From: Promethearchaeota archaeon
Lineage (GTDB): Archaea; Asgardarchaeota; Lokiarchaeia; Sigynarchaeales; SOKP01
DNA: 17,360 bases
Assembly (NCBI GenBank): GCA_019057975.1
Contig: JAHLWJ010000067.1
Coordinates: 1 to 17,360 of the forward strand
Direction of reading: 5' to 3'
The notes under the pieces were generated by a model. It ran no database searches, was not told where the DNA came from, and saw only the letters and a program-made list of their open reading frames with translations. Position 1 is the stretch's first letter. Each line of letters starts with the position of its first letter. The translations under genes were made by a program, and so were the position numbers. This document shows positions 14,220-17,360 of this stretch, in pieces.

Positions 14220-14752
14220 GTGAGTACTAAAGGAAAAGTTACTGTTAAAGCCCTTGTGACCGGTGGGAGTGCGTCAGGTGGACCGCCTATTGCATAAAGC
14301 ATATCGCTTTTGTGAAATTCGGCAAAGGTCCTGCAGTCGGCCCAACGGGGATAAATATCAAAGACGTGGTCGACGTAATCAATGAACAGACGATGGTATT
14401 TAAAGGCTTAACAGTACCTGTCAGAATTGAATGTGATCCAGTTACAAAACAATTTGAAATTTTTATTGAAACACCTTCCACAGCCTCATTATTACTTAAG
14501 GAAGCGGGAGTAGAAAAAGGAAGTTCAGCAAGCGCGGAAGACATAATTGGCAATCTCACACTTGAGCAGATTATTAAAGTTGTTGAAGCAAAGAAAGATA
14601 AATTTCTAGACAAAAATTTTAAGGTCGCTGTTAAAACGGTCCTAGGAACTGCGTTATCTATTGGAATAACTGTTGAGGGAGAAGATCCCAGAGAAATTCA
14701 AAAAAGAATAGAAAATGGAGAATATGACGATAAAATCAAGGGTGAATTATAA
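14220..14752 (+). CDS. rpl11: Ribosomal protein uL11, interrupted by a 35-nt intron
   Basis: Joins 14220-14290 with 14326-14752 to give 165 residues. uL11 binds the GTPase-associated region of 23S rRNA at the base of the stalk. GTG start at 14220 with ggtga at 14209-14213, 6 nt upstream. Exon 1 encodes MSTKGKVTVKALVTGG and SASGGPPI. Exon 2 continues GPAVGPTGINIKDVV, then the RNA-binding C-terminal domain with NLTLEQIIKVVEAKKDKF. The intact motif GGPPIGPAVGP appears only after removing 35 nt. Without splicing, translation stops at TAA 14295-14297. A naive call would start at GTG 14312 and lose 28 N-terminal residues. First gene of the uL11-uL1-uL10-L12 operon. Confidence 0.93.
14291..14325 (+). 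other. Bulge-helix-bulge intron in the uL11 gene
   Basis: The outer helix is GGACC (14280-14284) with GGTCC (14327-14331). The central helix is GCC (14285-14287) with GGC (14321-14323), a fourth pair (T14288/C14320) being mismatched. Bulges are ATT (14289-14291) and AAA (14324-14326). Cutting each bulge after its second base gives AT|T and AA|A, so the ligated codon is ATA (Ile24). Inside, aaagc (14296-14300) pairs with gcttt (14306-14310). The length is not a multiple of three and it holds an in-frame stop. This geometry is that of archaeal tRNA-endonuclease substrates, as known for cbf5 introns. One-base shifted joins give the same protein. Confidence 0.82.
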
Positions 14753-14754
14753 AA

Positions 14755-15483
14755 TTGAAAGTAGATGATAAATTGTTAAGAAGATCTTTAAATGCAGCAA
14801 TAGATTTTTCAGTAATTAAAAAGGACGGATTTAAAGATAAAATAAGAAAATTCGATGAGTCAATTGACCTTGTCATTAATATAAAAGATGTAAATCTAAA
14901 TGATCCAAAAAATAGAATCGATAAAGAAATTATCCTCTCAAATGAAGTAATTGTAAAAGATAAACCTAATATTTGTGTGATTGCTTCCGACGAAATATTA
15001 CTCGAAGCAAAAAAGATTGGTGTTGATACTCTTGATTCAGATGGATTGGTTAAATTAAATAACGAAGAAAAGAAGTATAAGAAGAAATTCGCAAAAAAGT
15101 ATGAGTTTTTTGTTGTAGAAGATAAAATGATGCGTGATGTTGCTCGTTACCTCGCAAGATTTCTTGGGCCTTTAGGTAAAATGCCAAAACCTTTTCCTAC
15201 TGGTTATGGAATAATTTCCAGTCCGGATGATTTGAAGGTTGCCTTTGATAGGTATAAAAAGGTAATTCGTGTGCAAATGAAAAAACAGCCTATCATTTTC
15301 ATAAAAATAGGAAAGAAATCAATGGAAGTTGATAAACTATTTGAAAATATGAAAACAGTAGTAAATTTTATTGGAGATCAAATGCCACATAAGTTCAATA
15401 ACTTTAAATCAATGTATTTAAAATCTACAATGGGAAAACCAGTTAATGTAACTGAAGATTTTTTAAAGAGTATAGAGGTGTGA
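14755..15483 (+). CDS. rpl1: Ribosomal protein uL1
   Basis: A 242-residue uL1, the L1-stalk protein near the E site, and often a translational repressor of its own operon in archaea. Family signature: FLGPLGKMPKPFP (the L1 loop), followed by the second domain, and a C-terminal LKSTMGKPVNV. Start at TTG 14755, 2 nt after the uL11 stop, with ggtga (14741-14745) inside the end of uL11. Slightly longer than most archaeal L1 proteins, approaching the size of some eukaryotic-like homologues. Confidence 0.95.
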   Translation: MKVDDKLLRRSLNAAIDFSVIKKDGFKDKIRKFDESIDLVINIKDVNLNDPKNRIDKEIILSNEVIVKDKPNICVIASDEILLEAKKIGVDTLDSDGLVKLNNEEKKYKKKFAKKYEFFVVEDKMMRDVARYLARFLGPLGKMPKPFPTGYGIISSPDDLKVAFDRYKKVIRVQMKKQPIIFIKIGKKSMEVDKLFENMKTVVNFIGDQMPHKFNNFKSMYLKSTMGKPVNVTEDFLKSIEV

Positions 15484-15487
15484 AAAA

Positions 15488-16381
15488 ATGATTAAAAAAC
15501 AACATATACCTCAGTGGAAATTAGAAGAAGTAAATAATTTAATTGAATTATTTAAAACTTACAGTAATGTTGCTGTTATAGAAGTTTCTCATATAAATGA
15601 TAGGCAAATTCAATCAATGCGTAAAATTTTAAGGGGAAAAGCGATATTTCGTATGTCTAAAAAATCTCTACAACTTCGTGCAATAGAACAATACAAAAAA
15701 GAGTCAAAAAAATCAAATTTAGATGAATTAGCTGAGCAAATTCCTGGTCAATCAAGTCTTATTTTTACGAATCTTGATCTAATAGAATTAAAAGAGATTT
15801 TCCATGACCATGAATGGATGGTTCCTGCAAAACCAAATGAAATCACACCTGTAGATATCTGGGTACCTGCTGGAGATACAGGATTGCCAACAGGTCAAGT
15901 TATTAGTGAATTAAACATGACTTTAAAACTCCCTACAAGAATAATGAATGACACGATACATATTCGTGATGATACAAGAACGCATAAAGTAGGTGATTTA
16001 GTAAATGTAAAACAAGCCGCTGTGCTGAAAAAACTTGGTATAACACCAATAGAGTCATTGATTAAAATTCATTTTGCTTGGAGCGATGGAGAAATTATAC
16101 CAGAAGATGTCCTATATATGGATTTAAACCAATTTAAACAGGATATCGCTACGGTGTATAGAGAAGCACTCGCGATTCTCTTTGAAATGCCCTTTATTGA
16201 AGAAAGTATGACTGAAGAATATATTCGGAAAGCTGTATCTGAAGCTAATACCCTGGATGCGATAATATTTGGAGAGGGAATACCAATTTCTACTGAACCT
16301 GAAACTAAAGTTGAAAAAAAAGAAGATGAAGAAGAGGAAGAAGAGAAAGAAGAAGTTGGTATTGGAGGTTTGTTTGGCTGA
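15488..16381 (+). CDS. rplP0: Ribosomal protein uL10 (P0)
   Basis: A 297-residue P0/uL10, the stalk scaffold that anchors L12 dimers. N-terminal rRNA-binding domain (IPQWKLEEVNNLIELF, then MRKILRGKAIFRMSKKSL), the insertion domain typical of archaea and eukaryotes (PAGDTGLPTGQVISELN and following), and the C-terminal helices with an acidic tail ending EEVGIGGLFG, the factor-binding tail shared with L12. ATG at 15488 with gaggtg at 15475-15480 overlapping the uL1 end. Full length. Confidence 0.95.
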   Translation: MIKKQHIPQWKLEEVNNLIELFKTYSNVAVIEVSHINDRQIQSMRKILRGKAIFRMSKKSLQLRAIEQYKKESKKSNLDELAEQIPGQSSLIFTNLDLIELKEIFHDHEWMVPAKPNEITPVDIWVPAGDTGLPTGQVISELNMTLKLPTRIMNDTIHIRDDTRTHKVGDLVNVKQAAVLKKLGITPIESLIKIHFAWSDGEIIPEDVLYMDLNQFKQDIATVYREALAILFEMPFIEESMTEEYIRKAVSEANTLDAIIFGEGIPISTEPETKVEKKEDEEEEEEKEEVGIGGLFG

Positions 16382-16440
16382 AATTTATAATTATTATTAA
16401 CCAATTAAATTAATGAATTTAAAATAAAAAATATTAAATA

Positions 16441-16446
16441 GGAGGT
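16441..16446 (+). promoter_or_regulatory. Strong Shine-Dalgarno of the L12 gene
   Basis: The full-match ggaggt lies 8 nt before the ATG at 16455. It is the strongest ribosome site in the window, fitting the need for several L12 copies per ribosome. Confidence 0.6.
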
Positions 16447-16454
16447 CTAAAAAT

Positions 16455-16742
16455 ATGGAAAGTATTTATGCTGCATTATTGCTTCACAAAGTCGGAGGAA
16501 AAATTACAGAGACTAATGTAGAAAAAGTATTAACTGCTGCTGGCGCAAAAACTGATAAAACTGAAATTGCGAAACTAATTGCTGGCTTGAAAGGAACAAA
16601 AATCGAGGATATCATTAAATCTGCTAGCTCAATGCCTGTAATGGCTGCTCCAGCTGGTGAAAAGAAGGAAGCAAAGAAGGAAGCAAAGAAGGAAGAAGAA
16701 GAAGTTGAAGAAGAGCCTACTGGAATAGGAAGCCTTTTTTAA
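16455..16742 (+). CDS. rpl12: Ribosomal protein L12 (P1/P2 type)
   Basis: The 95-residue archaeal stalk protein that recruits translation GTPases. An N-terminal dimerisation domain (MESIYAALLLHKVGGKITE, through KLIAGLKGTKIEDIIK), then an alanine/lysine/glutamate-rich hinge and the acidic C-terminal tail ending EPTGIGSLF, matching the uL10 tail. Last gene of the stalk operon, 73 nt after uL10. Confidence 0.95.
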   Translation: MESIYAALLLHKVGGKITETNVEKVLTAAGAKTDKTEIAKLIAGLKGTKIEDIIKSASSMPVMAAPAGEKKEAKKEAKKEEEEVEEEPTGIGSLF

Positions 16743-16975
16743 TTTAGATTTAAATGAAGTAACCATTTTTTTATTTATTTTTTTATAAAATTTTTTTAGG
16801 AAATTGTATTTATTTACTGTTTTTTAAACAATCTAATTTGAATGAACTTCTTAAATCAAAAACTTTTTTTAAAATTCATTTTTTTTAAAATTACATTTAA
16901 AATAAAGAAACTTAAAAAAACACCTCAGAAAAATTTATTATAATTACTTAAAAAAACTCTCGTTGTTGATAAAAA
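16743..16975. other. A/T-rich intergenic with terminator and secY promoter
   Basis: A T-rich tract (16765-16797) begins about 23 nt after the L12 stop and should end the stalk operon. Near the right edge, tttattataatt (16934-16945) lies about 35 nt before the secY ATG and is the best TATA-like element. No ORF was found in this stretch of 233 nt. Confidence 0.4.
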
Positions 16976-17360
16976 ATGACTGGCAAATTTCTAAAATTCT
17001 TTTCACCGTTTATAAAAGCCATGCCAGAAATCAAAAATCCACAACGTGAAGTTTCTTTTAAAGAAAAGTTTATTTGGACTGCTGTTGTACTTATTATCTA
17101 TTTAATCATGTCAAATATCCCTCTATATGGGATCCAAATGAAGGAATCAACAGATTACTTCTATTGGTTGCGGGTAATTCTCGCAAGTAAAAGAGGGACA
17201 CTCACAGAACTAGGTATAGGCCCTATTGTAACATCAGGACTTATAATGCAATTACTCTTAGGTTCTAAAATTATCAAAGTAGATATGGCTGATCCATATG
17301 ATAGGGCATTATTTAGTGGATCTCAAAAAGTTCTTGCTGTTTTTCTAACAATCTTTAACA
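16976..17360 (+). CDS. secY: Preprotein translocase SecY (Sec61 alpha), 5' part
   Basis: 128 codons of the translocase channel, running off the window. The sequence matches archaeal/eukaryotic SecY: PEIKNPQREVSFKEKFIWT, then the first membrane helix, MSNIPLYGIQ, ASKRGTLTELGIGPIVTSGL, QLLLGSKII and DRALFSGSQKVLAVF. ATG at 16976. In many archaea secY lies in the spc ribosomal cluster; here it follows the stalk operon, separated by a terminator-like tract. Confidence 0.95.
   Translation, partial: MTGKFLKFFSPFIKAMPEIKNPQREVSFKEKFIWTAVVLIIYLIMSNIPLYGIQMKESTDYFYWLRVILASKRGTLTELGIGPIVTSGLIMQLLLGSKIIKVDMADPYDRALFSGSQKVLAVFLTIFN

Noticed and set aside
14291..14326. Simple frameshift or programmed frameshift in uL11
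   Set aside because: A one- or two-base shift cannot bypass 35 extra nt containing a stop; excision restores the conserved protein exactly and the flanks form the splicing motif.
14312..14752. uL11 as a 146-residue protein starting at GTG 14312
   Set aside because: It would lose the conserved N-terminal domain that is encoded immediately upstream from 14220 with a good ribosome site, and it would start inside the predicted intron.
16069..16404. Serine-rich minus-strand reading frame opposite the uL10 tail
   Set aside because: Its poly-serine run is the antisense of the acidic glutamate codons; the plus-strand uL10 gene is clearly the real one.
1..17360. CRISPR array, insertion sequence or rRNA gene
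   Set aside because: No spaced repeat array, transposase-like ORF, terminal inverted repeats or conserved rRNA core sequence was seen.

Overview
The window looks archaeal. Evidence: the uL11-uL1-uL10-P1/P2-like L12 order, acidic P-stalk tails, an archaeal/eukaryotic-type SecY, a ThiN-type thiamine phosphate synthase, A/T-rich TATA-like promoters and frequent TTG/GTG starts. The very A+T-rich composition, the many small zinc-ribbon proteins and the eukaryote-like ribosomal/SecY sequences suggest an Asgard, possibly Lokiarchaeia-like, genome. That taxonomic refinement is inference.

Layout. 1-2034 (minus): a membrane M28-family peptidase and a thymidylate kinase-like protein whose P-loop lacks the usual lysine. 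2247-3140 (plus): two paralogous zinc-ribbon membrane proteins. 3291-5374 (minus): a DUF362 protein overlapping aroE. 5481-6859 (plus): a flavin reductase-like protein, a bacterial-type shikimate kinase and a 57-residue zinc ribbon. 6910-8335 (minus): aroD and adenylate kinase. Three shikimate-pathway enzymes (AroE, AroK, AroD) therefore sit within about 3 kb on both strands. 8513-8612 (minus): a tRNA-Thr(CGT) gene with an extra segment of about 28 nt. 8675-10122 (minus): a possible small zinc protein and a metallophosphoesterase. 10263-12254 (minus): a thiamine locus (thiN, thiW), a P-loop protein and the in-frame C-terminal remnant of a nitronate monooxygenase-like enzyme, ended by a hairpin terminator. 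12326-13684 (plus): a tandem pair of fumarylacetoacetate-hydrolase-family enzymes. 13824-16742 (plus): a small conserved-looking protein and the ribosomal stalk operon. 16976-end: the start of secY.

The most striking observation is in the uL11 gene. Its reading frame is broken by 35 nt (14291-14325) containing an in-frame stop. The flanks form a bulge-helix-bulge-like structure: outer helix GGACC/GGTCC, central helix GCC/GGC, and bulges ATT and AAA. Cutting each bulge after its second base, as the archaeal tRNA splicing endonuclease does, removes exactly 35 nt, restores an Ile codon and rebuilds the conserved uL11 motif GGPPIGPAVGP. This is best read as a tRNA-type protein-gene intron. The 200 nt upstream can fold into an extended structured leader or small RNA. 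The nearby tRNA-Thr also carries an insert, so RNA processing is a theme of the window.
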